A DNA stretch of 64,000 bases. Origin: Sambucus nigra. Taxonomy: Eukaryota > Streptophyta > Magnoliopsida > Dipsacales > Adoxaceae. Shown here piece by piece: positions 1 through 10,720 of this stretch. The stretch is taken from assembly GCA_949130495.1 (NCBI GenBank), contig OX422210.1, positions 496,845,760-496,909,759 of the forward strand. Reading direction: 5' to 3'. The stretch's first letter is position 1. Each line of letters starts with the position of its first letter. The notes under the pieces are model-generated. The model saw only the letters and a list, made by a program, of their open reading frames with translations, had not been told where the DNA came from and did not search any database. A program made the position numbers and the translations under genes.

Positions 1-261
1 GGCGGTTATAAAAATTCAAAAAAGCCTGATTCTACGAATTTGGAAGGAGAAATAAATACAAAAGACTCCTAAATTTCAGGATGACCATTTAAAACTGCCA
101 TATTCCGAGAAAGAATGTTCCACACTCCTCAAATTTTGAACTATGAAACATTGGGGGATTCTGTTGATACCAAATTTAGTCTACTGACATGGCTCAATTA
201 AGTGAAGACACGTGACAATCTACGTGGCAACAACAAACACTTTCAAGGAACTCACACGCTC

Positions 262-409
262 CGAGGAACCATACTACAACGAGGAACACTTCTTCCCCGA
301 GGAACACATACGCTCCGAGGAATAAGAACTCTACGAGGAACTCTTGATTACTGAGCAACTTAGGCGGTCCGAGAAACTTTGGCGGTCCGAGCAACTTAGG
401 CGGTCCGAG
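262..409 (+). repeat. Short tandem motifs inside the Tat LTR
   Basis: Four copies of CGAGGAAC start at 262, 280, 299 and 334, and a fifth, CGAGGAAT, starts at 316. They are followed by three exact copies of GGCGGTCCGAG at 363, 381 and 399, with an 18-bp period. The zone lies upstream of the LTR TATA box, where enhancer repeats usually sit in plant LTRs; that role is inferred. On the other strand it creates a proline/glycine-rich open frame that is an artefact. Confidence 0.75.
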
Positions 410-561
410 TTGCACCTCGAACAAAGCATAAATAGAAGGATAACCAACAGTTTGACTGTTCATTAAATACTTATCATTCAGATGTAAGGGGCATTTAATA
501 TATTACCCTTTCACATGTTTAGCATTGAATGTATTACCCTTTCACATTACAGCCTCAGGGC

Positions 562-569
562 TATAAATA
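562..569 (+). promoter_or_regulatory. LTR TATA box
   Basis: TATAAATA lies in the context GGGCTATAAATACATTG. The same context, GGCTATAAATACCTTG, occurs at 58952-58959 in the 3' LTR of the complete Tat element, so it is very likely the core promoter that starts the U3/R boundary. Confidence 0.65.
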
Positions 570-765
570 CATTGTACAATCCTCATTATAAGGGGACCGG
601 AATTTCTGGATTGAACTTGTAATCGAGAATTCCCAAGCAATCATAAATAACAGAAACCGTGGACGTAGGTCATTCTTATAAGGCTGAACCACTTTAAAAC
701 TCTTTGTCTCATTTATTTTATCTGTGATTGATTAATTAGATATAATCTAATTTTTTACATCAACA

Positions 766-1077
766 TGTTCGTTGTCAGTTTTCATCCTTTTTGTTGTTTT
801 ATTATTATGGAGTATTTGGTTTTTTTATTTTTAGTTGATGGTTTATTCGGTAAACCTGTATTCATTTATATATTGTGAATGTTTAATTTAGTTTTTTCTT
901 CTGCAGTGTTCTCTTCAGTTTTAAAGAAAGATAAAATTTGGCACCAGTCTAATTTCAATTAGGTGGTTAGTAATTAAAAAAATTTCAACAGTGATGCTAA
1001 GAATGGGACATATGAGAAACCTATTTTAATTTAATAAAGGCCTGATCGACCGACGTTCAATTAGACAGGGTGTCACA
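766..1077 (+). mobile_element. Truncated 3' end of a large LARD-like LTR
   Basis: This stretch aligns with the last ~300 bp of the large LTRs at 25533-28642 and 36070-37122. Shared landmarks are AAGATAAAATTT, CAGTGATGCTAAGAATG, TTTAATAAAGG, a TGATCG motif and the terminal GGGTGTCACA. The LTR ends at 1077. Its 5' part is missing, because the Tat element at 1-765 appears to have inserted into it. Whether this was a solo LTR or the end of a full element cannot be decided here. Confidence 0.7.
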
Positions 1078-1574
1078 ACCAGCAAGTCCTAAAAGTTATT
1101 TTGGTCCCCTGCTAGGCGCATGTGCCTCTTTTCGGACCATTTGGTTTTGATTTAAGTTTTTTGACATTTCATACTTAAGTTTCAAACCTAAAACTTGGAA
1201 TTTGTCATCAAACTTCCCACACCGATAACACGATAAGTAACGGTTATATTCCTACAAGATACTTTGCTCCATGACGGCTTGTTTATACTTCTCTCTTGGA
1301 AATTTAGCATCCATTTATTTAAGGTCCCCATAATGACCCACATTAGAATCTAAGATGCAACTTTTTACAAACACCAAATGCGGGAGTGCGACGATGACAC
1401 ACTCAGTTTTTACATGTTTCTTTGGTCTTATGCGAGGCATTTTATGCCTCTTTGAGTGTGATTGGGTTTTTATTGTACGTTTACCCTTTAACACGTAATT
1501 TTGAAACCTTAAACTTATAACTTTTCATCAAATTCTTAACCCAAGAGTTCAACGAGGGCGTGTTTAGTTTTTAG
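1078..1574 (+). repeat. Degenerate ~160-bp tandem satellite, left part
   Basis: About three monomers begin near 1083, 1240 and 1399, and the start of a fourth is near 1559. The recognisable core is a block like CAGTTC-TAAAAGTTATT-TGGTCC, then CCATTTGG, TTTAAGTTTTT, CTAAAACTTG-AATTTTGTCAT-AAC and finally CCCAAGAGTTC-ACGAGGGC. Monomers are strongly diverged. The array is interrupted at 1574/1575 by the Sirevirus nest and continues at 20761. Confidence 0.7.
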
Positions 1575-2898
1575 TGTAAGGACAAATTTCTAATCGAGTC
1601 AATTGGTATGTAATTGGCATTATTCTAAACAAAATGTTTGAGTAATAAAATAGTCTTTGTGTATTTAATGACATGAGTGTATGACATCGTTTGATGAAAA
1701 CATAGCATCCAAACTTCAAGATTTGATATGTCGTTCCTTGTTTAGTGCCAACTTTGTCTTCACATTTACCTAGGATCTCACATGTATGAATGCATATTAA
1801 TTTTAAAATATTAGAAGTATTTTTTAAAGGTGATCATTTTAGTTTAAAACATTTAGAACCGATTTTAATTATTCTTTAAAGAAAAATAATTTTTGTTTTT
1901 AATCCCGTTTTGAATGAGAATCAAGCTACTTAGAATGAAATTACTAGTTTCATTTGAATAACTTCATTTTTTCATTAAACGGGATTAAGATCTCGTTAGA
2001 ACGATAACCTAATGACCATCGAACGAGGTTCCTCTGCTAAAGATGTCACACCTCGTTAGAACCTCATTTGAATGAGATTGTATCTTCATTTGAATGAATT
2101 GAGATGTTATTCAAATGAGAGTTCAATTATCGTTCAAACAAATTTTACTTTTGTTCGAGAGAGCTGTCGCCTCGAATTTTGTGAATTTAGTATTTAAGGC
2201 TTATTGGACATAAAATTTTAAAAGATTTTTTGGCAAAAAACACATGTTTACAAAAGTTCCAAACCCTAAGTTTCACCCTATACCTCTAAAGATCAAATAT
2301 TCATAATTCTAATGCTTTGAGATCTTGAAATTGGGCACTAAAGATTTTTTCTTTTATTTGGAGAGAACTTCTTTCGTGTGATGGTCTCCGTGCATACCAT
2401 TTGCGGTGTTTGATAGCTGCTGAGCCCTATTTTTGGATATCGAGATGTGTGTGGATTCGTGCATTATGGTAGCTAGTATAGGTTGACTCCTACGCTGCAA
2501 TATGGTGGAGTGGTTAAAATTGAAGAGCATCAGGGCTTTAGGTATCGAGTCATTATGTAAGCCTGCTGTCATATTTTTGTAATTTCACATCATAGTTATC
2601 TGTTTGGCTGGGTAGTCTAAGGTTTTTACCTTTTTAGCTTTCCTTGTACATCGACGTATAGTAGTTGATTTATTTAATTTATCTTCAATCACCTGAGATT
2701 CATGCTTTAGGGTAAAAAGTTAGAATTTTGTAAATCAGTTTTCTACAAGATTTTTTTTAAATCGATGCTAAGTTTAATTAGGTCAAATTAGTTTAAAGCT
2801 TCGATCTTTAAAATTTTAAAAAATATAAAAATTGGACTTGTATTATTTTGGGCCATCGTTTCCTAAGACCACATTATTAGAGGGAACGCGCTTTCTCA
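1575..2898 (+). repeat. 5' LTR of the gag-only Sirevirus
   Basis: The LTR runs from TGTAAGGACAAATTTC to GCGCTTTCTCA and is about 1324 bp. It aligns along its length with the interrupted copy starting at 6680. It contains the uninterrupted equivalent (2461-2465, GCATT) of the site hit by the chromovirus-like derivative in the other LTR. A cluster of TCGTTAGAAC/CATTTGAATGA near-palindromes lies at about 1990-2150. Confidence 0.87.
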
Positions 2899-2901
2899 AA
2901 T

Positions 2902-2913
2902 TGGTATTAGAGC
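2902..2913 (+). other. Primer binding site (tRNA-iMet type)
   Basis: TGGTATTAGAGC begins three bases after the 5' LTR. It differs by one base from TGGTATCAGAGC, the usual plant initiator-methionine primer site, which is intact in other elements of this window. Confidence 0.8.
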
Positions 2914-3008
2914 TAGAACACTCAGTTTTTATGTTTTGAACTTGTGTCTTTAGGCATTAATTTTGGTTGATTAGATGTTTTTAAAACTCCTATGTTTAAT
3001 GGGTTAAA

Positions 3009-4860
3009 TATGCATACTATAACATGCCTATGAAGATAGCACTTAATAAAATAGATTAGTGGGTGTGGTTAGCAGTTCTTAAAGAGTGGTATCTACCTAT
3101 CATGAGATATGGAGAAGAAATTCACTTAAAACCTATAGAATTTAGGAGTGGGGTTGAGCATAAGTTATCATAATATAACTCTCGAGGTTTAAATGCCCCG
3201 TATTATCCTGTCACCCCTGAGGAGTTATGCCGTATTATGATGTGTGAGATGCCTAATCAGGCTTTGGACATAATCCAACACACCCATGAAGGTCCTAGTG
3301 ACGTTAAGGCTTCCAAACTCCAAAACCTCACTACTCAATTTGAGATGATTAAAAAGTTGAAGAGTGCGACCTTTTGATGAGTACTACACTACATTGTCTG
3401 ACATAGTTAACTCATCATTTTACTTTGGAGAGAAGGTACCCGACAATCGAGTGATAAAAAAAATCTTAAGGTCGTTACATAATAGATTTAATCAAAAGGT
3501 GACTATTTTGAATTCTTTGGGTACTTTAGACTATATGAAACTTGAAGATCTTATAAGTGACTTATAAACTTATGAGCTTGGCATGTTTACCTCTAAGAGT
3601 GTGAGAAAGAAAGAAAAGGGCATTTATTTGAATGCTTGGAAGGATGAAACACCCATTTAAAATAATGAGTATGATATTGAATCTAAGGATGTGGTCATAT
3701 TGACAAAGAAATTCAAGAAATTTCTCAAATTACAACAGCAATCAAAAGAGGAAAAAAAGTTTGAGAAAAATAAGAACAACAAGGTTGATCACTTCACTAG
3801 GCACCGTAGTGAGAACTTTAAGAGGGATGATTCGGAGAGATGTTGTGGTTAAGAGGGTTATGGAAATAAGGTAGCTGAGTGTCCCACTAAATTAAGGAAG
3901 TAGGGCAAGAAACTAATAACATTTAATGTCACCCTTAGTGATTGTGATCTAGAAGAGGGAAATGATTCCCCCATTGAGCATAACTTTATCACATTCATAG
4001 CGAGTCATGTGATATTTGATGAGAAGTCTTCCAATCAGGATATTCCTTTACATATGACACTTTTGAGGCCATGGTTTGTGAACCCCAAGTGAGTGATGGT
4101 CAATAGAATGGATATAAGAGTGAGGATGAAAAGGAGGAGGATGGGAGTGAACTACAAGTTACCTTCCATGAATTGTATGCGAAAAATGTGATGGTAAAGA
4201 AGGCTAACTTGAAGTTGGAATATGAGTTGAAAGAGCATGCCATAGGAAATAATGATAGTGTTTTGATTGAGGATTTTAGGGAACGTAAGAGGACTCTTCC
4301 AAAGAAGCTAGAATACGTTGAGGGCGATAGAGATAGTCTTCATGCTTTGATGGAGTCTATGAAGAAAGAGTTTGTAGGGTTCGAGTAGTCTAGGCCTTTA
4401 CTCGATTCATGGATAGTTTAGCTTGAGGAGAAATTGAGATGTTGAAGTAAGGTCAAATTTAATTTGGTGTCTACGTCAAAAAAGTTGGATAAAATGTTAG
4501 GCATCGTCCAAATCAAAGATGATAAGTGTAGAATTAGCTTCGATGATCATAATGATTCCGCTTCTAAAGCTAACCCATACATTTGAGAGAGTCTACTAGG
4601 AACATTAGGAAAGGTCAACCCTTAGGTAACACCCCTCGCCGTGTTTACACTTGCATTCATTGTGGTAAGAAAGGTTACCTTAGAAATTTTTGTTAAGATC
4701 TTAAGAACGGTCTTAGGAAGTCTAGGAATAGAGTCACCATGGTTCCTCAAACCCCTAAGCATCTTCTTACACCTACTTGGGTTAGGAAATTCGATTTGGT
4801 GTCTTTATATATTAGACTCGTTGATTCTCATTTCCTTGCACATGATACTTTCATGCTATA
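3009..4860 (+). pseudogene. gag: Sirevirus gag remnant
   Basis: Fragments in shifting frames follow the order of a Sirevirus gag. First come THEGPSDVKASKLQNLTTQFE (3280-3350) and FDEYYTTLSDIVNSSF to KKILRSLHNRF (3367-3510), which form the UBN2-type gag core. A zinc knuckle (about 3840-3890) follows in which a stop codon has replaced a residue after CCG. Next are an acidic stretch, a coiled-coil segment (4173-4388) and a second knuckle, CIHCGKKGYLRNFC (about 4652-4693), ending in a stop. In intact elements gag forms the particle and binds the RNA. Here several nonsense codons and frameshifts make one functional protein impossible. After about 4860 no protease or polymerase motif appears in any frame. 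Confidence 0.8.
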
Positions 4861-6679
4861 TCCAATAGTTGATTGTGTTATATGGTTTGTCAGACTATAG
4901 TTTATGCTTCACGATATATGCTTGCTAGTGTTATGACATGTGCATCTTTTGTATTTTGATATTTTTTCATTTTTGAGTGATATTGAAAAATACAAAAATA
5001 TTTTCTTTGTCTTTTGAGTTAGAGTTGTTTTTCAAAAAAATTTAAAAAAATTGAAATTCAAAAATATTTTTTTATTTTGAATTTTTTTAGAAAAACTCAA
5101 AGAATTTCATTTTTGTGTATTTTAGTTCTACCATTTGGTATGACATACTGTTGTGTTTGAATACAATTCACTCAATACTTTCCATGTGGCTAGGACATTC
5201 GGTTACGATTATAGATACTTAGATTGTTATTACTCATGCTTGCATGAAGTTGTGTCAAACTTGATTGGATTAATGGATTTGATTTTGTATATGCCTCCGC
5301 ACACACATATACGAGGTCTTTGAACGTTAACTTGACATGTATATTTGAGCTTTGTGAGATGTTCTCCCATCAAACTTTTCAACTACACGTTTTATGACTA
5401 TAAGGGATTTGTGAATGTACGAACCGTTGATCGTGAGCTTTATTTGAATTCTATTGAAAATAGATGAGGGTGCACAGGAAAGGGCTACGAAAGGAGCAAT
5501 TTTCCTTTGGAATAAATCCATCGTTAGCAAGATCATAATGAAAATATTAGAGGCAATAAAAATAGAAAAATTGTCAAAGGCTATCATAATTTAATTTTAT
5601 TAATCTTTTAAAAGCAGTAAATTTAAAAGAATTGAGAAAATAAAATATTTTATATGTTTATCTTTTGAGGTTGTTTAGTTGAATATCAACAGGTTTGCAC
5701 AATGAATCCTAGTTATGCTTATTTTATCGTGGTACTATTGATTTGTAGAATCATCAATATTCTCGGTTTGTGTGCATTGTGCTTATTTGTTCATTAAGTT
5801 CACTTTATCTTATCACTTGAGGCTAAATCTTAGTTGGATAAAGTTTTATGATCAATTAGATTTTCTTTAAAATATTTGAGTGCTTGGGTCATAATTTGTT
5901 TGTATCTAGTTCACGCCCAATCATTCCATCCCATATGTTTAGACACATGGATACTGTGCTAATATGTAAAGCTTATGTGTTTTGTATCGAGTTTGTAGTC
6001 TTTTATACCTATATATATGTGTCGTATTTTCATTGATATATGTTGCATGCATTATATATGGTATTGTGTTTTTGAGTATTTACATATTACATTTAGTTTA
6101 TATTTGTCGTATGCTTGATCATTTGGATGATTTGTGCTTGAGTTGCCACGTTGTGTGTTTTCTACACTTTACACATTTGCATGCTTTATTCCCTTCTCCT
6201 TGTGTTTAAAATTGGGGATCAAATTTTCTCATATTGGTATCTTAAGATTACGTATTTAGGGGGAGATTCGGTTTTGGGGGAGTAATTATTATATGCTATT
6301 TTACTTTGTCTATTCGTGAATAAAAAGAGGGAGAAATGGTATTCTTCCTTTGAATGATTAGGATATCTTTATCTTATAGGGATACGTCTTAGCTAGGTAG
6401 AGAATATTTAGATATTGTTAGATGTTTATATATTTCTTGAGAAATTATTCATGTTATATTATTATTTTTTCATTTGAAAGGCGTTTTTAAATGTCAAGGG
6501 TTATAAGGTTATATCAATGCGAAAAAAATTTCAAGCAAAGCAAAGCTACTCATATTTGTGTGTCTGTCGAGCGTCTTTTTTTTCCCTTTTAGGGGTTGGA
6601 AAATGAGTATTTTTAGAGAGCTTGACGGCCCAAGGATTTTTATTTTAGTTTTGTCCTAGAATAGCCAAAGGTGAAGATT
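4861..6679 (+). other. Non-coding 3' interior of the Sirevirus with repeated polypurine tracts
   Basis: This 1.8-kb stretch has only short chance open frames where pol would be expected. Near its end are several polypurine blocks: TAGGGGGAGA (about 6257), TTGGGGGAG (about 6274), AAAAGAGGGAGAAA (about 6322) and CCAAAGGTGAAGA (about 6665), the last directly before the 3' LTR. Multiple polypurine tracts are a known Sirevirus trait, which supports the lineage call independently of gag. Confidence 0.65.
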
Positions 6680-7583
6680 TGAATGGACAAATTTCCAATC
6701 GAGTCAATTTTTATATAATTGGCATTGTTCCGGACAAAACGTTTGAGTCATAGGATAGTCTTTATGTATTTGATCCCATGAGCCTATGACATTGCTCAAT
6801 GAAGACATAGAGACCAAGCTTCAAGATTGGATATATCGTGTTGTGTTTAGTGCTATGTTTATCTTTGCGTTTACCGAGGATCTCCCGAGTATGAATGCAT
6901 ATTAATTATGAGACCTTAGAAATATTTTTTTGAAGGTGTTTTTTTTAAAGCATTTAGAACTAATTTTAACTATTTTTAAAGAAAAACAATTTTTGGTTTT
7001 TATCCCGTTTTGAACGCGAATCAAGCTTATTAGAATAAAATTACTAGTTTTGTTCAAACGACATTATTTTGAGTTCAAACCAGATTAAGATCTCGTTAGA
7101 ATAATGATCTAATGACCATCGAACAATGTTCCTCTACCATGGATGTTACGCCTCATTAGTATCTCGTTAGAAGCTCGTTTGAATGATATTGCGGCCATGC
7201 TGAAACAAATTGAGATGTCGTTCAAACGAGAGTGTAATTCTCGCTTGAACGACTTATGTTCTCGTTCAAATGAGCATTTCACTCGAATTTCATGCATTTA
7301 GTACTTGGGGCATGTTGAACTCATAATTTTAAAACAACTTTTGACGAAAAATGTTTTCTTACCTGTTTATAAAAGTTCCAAACCCTAATTTTCACCCCAT
7401 ACGTTTAAATAACCAAGATTCATAATTCTTATGCTTTGAGATCTAAATTTGGGCATCAAATTTCGTTTCTTTCATCTGGATGGAACACATTTAGTGGGGT
7501 GAACTCTGTGCGTACCACTTGTGGTGTTTGATAGCTGTTGGTCCTTTTCGGTGGATACCAAGACGTTCGTGGACTCGTGCGTT
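6680..7583 (+). repeat. 3' LTR of the Sirevirus, first segment
   Basis: The LTR starts TGAATGGACAAATTTCC and aligns with 1575-2465. It stops at the insertion point of the chromovirus-like derivative, whose left target-site copy is GCGTT (7579-7583). Several motifs of the GTTCAAACGAGA type lie at about 7090-7280, as in the 5' LTR. Confidence 0.85.
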
Positions 7584-8146
7584 TGTAATACGTTGTTATT
7601 TTGAGGGATTTATTTAAGAATATATTATAGGATATCAGTAATAATTTTAAATAAATATGCTTTTATTGATATTATATGTGAAATGTTATATTTTGGTTTG
7701 AAATCAATTCAAACATTTAAATTTAAATTTAATTGATTTTTGTACATTTTTAATGGTTTAACTATGTAAAGTAAACAAATTTGAATTAAAGGACAATATG
7801 GTAATGTGCATTAGCTTAGGCTCCAAGCTCGGATTTGAGAGACTAGAAATATAAGGAATAGTATGATTGATTATAAGGAAATGAAGATGAAGAAGATACG
7901 CCAAAAACGACATTTAAAGAGGTAAAAACGAGACAAACAAAACGAGTTAGTTTAAAGTGTTTTAGATCTTCATTTCGAATACATTCGGATGAGCTTTAAG
8001 AAAAACTCAAACCACACACTTGACCCAATTTTTTAGGTAGAATCCAAATATAATGTTGGATCGGTAATTTGGATAATGTTTGAATATCATTTTTCAATGG
8101 TTTCAAAACTGACGTACAATTGTGGGTTTTGACTCGCATGAGGTAG
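7584..8146 (+). repeat. 5' LTR of the deletion derivative, first segment
   Basis: The segment aligns with 18957-19519 of the 3' LTR, for example ATATTTTGGTTTGAAA and the block ending GACTC-C-TGAGGT. It breaks at 8146, where the Tekay element inserted with duplication GGTAG (8142-8146 and 17725-17729). Confidence 0.85.
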
Positions 8147-10500
8147 TGTCATCCCCCAACCCCATTAGGATACAATTAGCTAAAAATTTCACAAATCACA
8201 TTTATTATTTATTTATTTATTTAGTAATACATATTTAAACAACTTCAAGGTTAAAATGCGGAATACAAAAAATACAATCGTTTTAAGGAGACATAATTTA
8301 AACAGAACTCACATACAATTTAACTTAATTACACTAGTCTAATGTATAAAACGAAACTAACCAGACCCTACTACTATTTACTCAACCTCCTAGACCTGGC
8401 AATGGTATCTTCAGAACCTGAAAATGTAAACATATAAAACCATGAGTTTAAAAACTCAGTGAATGTACTACATGTATATATAGTAAAAGTACTATTTTAA
8501 CATCTCAACATATCAATATATATCCATCTATGTGCCAAATTAGGCCATATACATATCCAGAGTTAATAAACCCCACATCTCTTGCCCGTAGGCAATAATC
8601 ATATCCATAGGTTTTAATAACCTAACATATCATGAATTACATAGCGACTCAACATATCTAGACTTTTATAAAGCCATAACATCTCAACATCTTTTGGCTT
8701 TTCATAACCCATAACAACTCAACATCTCATGACTTTTAATAAGCCATATCATCTCAATATATAATGCATACACCTCATATCCATAATCAACTCAGTAAGT
8801 ACACTCACATTGATTTGCCAACTATGTATTCACATTTCCCTCGGGTGGAGCTAAATTTGGTTGATTTGACCTTACACCCCTTAATCCAACTAAATCAGTA
8901 CTAAATCTCAATCATAAGTATTATCTTAATATATCTATGTAACTTTAAATGACTATACAATAACAATATAATTCTACTCAAGTCATATTCCATGAAACAC
9001 GTGTAAAGACGAAATAATGGTATATATGTTGATTAGGTCGTGAACATTCAACCCTAGAAACTACCTCGTAAGGAATTTATAACTAAAATTAAGTAAACAT
9101 AAAAGTAAACTTCTCAATGTATATACACATGAAACATGTACTCAAAATACCCTTGGGAAGGAGCAAATAAAAACATTCCTTCATGGGGTATCCAGTATGG
9201 CCTCAAATTATTGTACTCCATACTTAACCATCCCATATTCATAAATTGTACATATACAGGTGTCCAAGATTATCAATATGAAAACATATCTAAATACACT
9301 TTCCATTACAAGTGACGGTGCAATTATTTTTCAATCTTCCTAGAGCAAGTTATGACCATTTTTTTACAACCTATTAAATCTGCCCCACAAGCTTCTCTAT
9401 TGTTCCTTTAACTTCCAAGACTTTTTATAATTTTTGTCCTGCATAACTTTCCATGATTTTTCACCTATTTTCAATACACATACTGAGTAGTACATAATTA
9501 AAGTTTCATTACTTTTTGACTTCATTTGATATGTCAAAAGGTTGACCAAACTCAGGGCATGTCGAAATTAAATATTCAAACAGCAACTATGTACCAACTT
9601 GAAACCATTACCAAGGCCCAACCACAAGGAGTTAAATTCTAATTTTCGGATATGATATGAATATATGATTCTAGTTTAATATACAATTAAAATTTCTCAA
9701 TTCCAATAAGCACATAAAATTTATGCAAGTTTGAATACAAAGGATTTCAATAACAAACAATATGAGCTAACATACACCACTTATCTCACATGTAAACAAA
9801 TACTTATAATCACAAAGGATGATGGAATTTTAATCAATCATTCAAGATTTATATACTTTGAAATAATTATAATACCATATTAAAACAATATTAATCAAAT
9901 AATTATACTTTGGAGACACTTTAAGGATTTTCTTGGAATTTTCCTAGCTTTTCTTGAAATCTTTTCTTCCTTAAACTTCCACTTTCTCTTTCCTCAAGAA
10001 AAAAATCTCCAAAACTGAACCTAGGGTTTTATTCACTAAAGAAATAGATTAGAATAAGAGTTTTAAGTCGGCCAAGGCTTCCTTCCATGACAACCAATCA
10101 AATTAAAGCATTTGGCTTACAAAAAGACAATTTACCACTTAAGGGAATGGACAGATTTGCCCCTTATTTGTAAATTCGGCCTAACTTCTTACTCGAACAT
10201 CCGTTTGATGAAGCATTTATTTTGACGCAAACCTAACTCATATATATACAACTATATAGTTTTCACCTTGAGTCAATTGTTACATTAAAAGGGTCAAAAC
10301 TAGTCTCCAACATGATCATTTCTACTGAAAATGACCAAATCTTGTGTTTGGAAATAATTCGACATTTCATGATTTATAAAAGTAGGATTATACCAACAAT
10401 GATAGCTTAACATTAGATATACTAAGAACACATTATTCATATCACATAAGGTAAGCAAGATTTAAATATAATTTATCATAATTATATCCAGGTTGTCACA
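8147..10500 (-). repeat. 3' LTR of the Tekay element (left side of the window)
   Basis: Read on the plus strand it runs from TGTCATCCCCCAAC to CCAGGTTGTCACA. It is about 2354 bp and aligns throughout with 15378-17724. On the coding strand a pyrimidine-rich acceptor-like site TTACATTTTCAG is followed by GTTCTGAAG near 8419. TATATA motifs lie around 10240-10260. Confidence 0.92.
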
Positions 10501-10502
10501 AC

Positions 10503-10513
10503 TTCCCCCCCTT
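10503..10513 (-). other. Polypurine tract of the Tekay element
   Basis: The coding strand reads GTGGACGAAATTTTCTAAG followed by GGGGGGAAG next to the 3' LTR. GGACGAAATT plus a G-run is the typical chromovirus plus-strand primer context. Confidence 0.85.
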
Positions 10514-10549
10514 AGAAAATTTCGTCCACAAAATTTAATATGAATGTCA

Positions 10550-10720
10550 CTTACCAAACAAATGGGGATACTATTTCTTCATGATATCCTCTGTTTCCCA
10601 AGTTTCTTCTTTAATTCCATGGCTCATTCACATAACTTTAACTAAGGGAATAACTTTATTCCTTAATACTTGCTTCTTACGATCAATAATTTCCACTCGT
10701 TCCTCGATGTACGATAAGTC
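10550..10720 (-). pseudogene. pol: Chromodomain at the integrase C-terminus
   Basis: Coding-strand fragments read YIEERVEIIDRKKQVLRNK, VIPLVKVM, stop, then SHGIKEETWETEDIMKK. This matches the Tekay chromodomain pattern, in which a tryptophan normally follows the KV-L motif; here it has become a stop codon (TGA). In this clade the domain recognises histone marks such as methylated H3K9 and guides integration into heterochromatin (family knowledge). The nonsense codon would remove the last part of the fold. Confidence 0.8.

Larger units (their letters stand above)
1..765 (+). mobile_element. 3' end of a Tat-type Ty3/gypsy element, cut by window edge
   Basis: Positions 1-161 are the last internal bases and 162-765 the 3' LTR. 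The internal end aligns by eye with the matching end of the complete Tat element further right: both contain GGCGGTTA, then TTCCACACTC, then GAAACATTG followed by a G-rich polypurine tract (151-161) directly before the LTR. No coding sequence of this copy is inside the window. The 5-bp target-site duplication should be TGTTC (766-770) but its partner lies to the left. It belongs to a sister family, because the LTR is longer and clearly diverged from that of the complete copy. Confidence 0.85.
162..765 (+). repeat. 3' LTR of the truncated Tat element
   Basis: The LTR starts TGTTGATACC and ends TTTTTACATCAACA, the same termini as the complete Tat element's LTRs. It also shares the motifs GACACGTG near the start and GTGGACGTAGG near the end. 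It is about 604 bp, against about 490 bp in the complete copy. The extra length lies mainly in a GAGGAAC/GGCGGTCCGAG repeat zone. Confidence 0.88.

Noticed and set aside
194..463. Minus-strand open frame with repeated GPPKLL-like units
   Set aside because: It lies entirely in an LTR and is the translation of the GGCGGTCCGAG and CGAGGAAC tandem repeats; no start context or relative.
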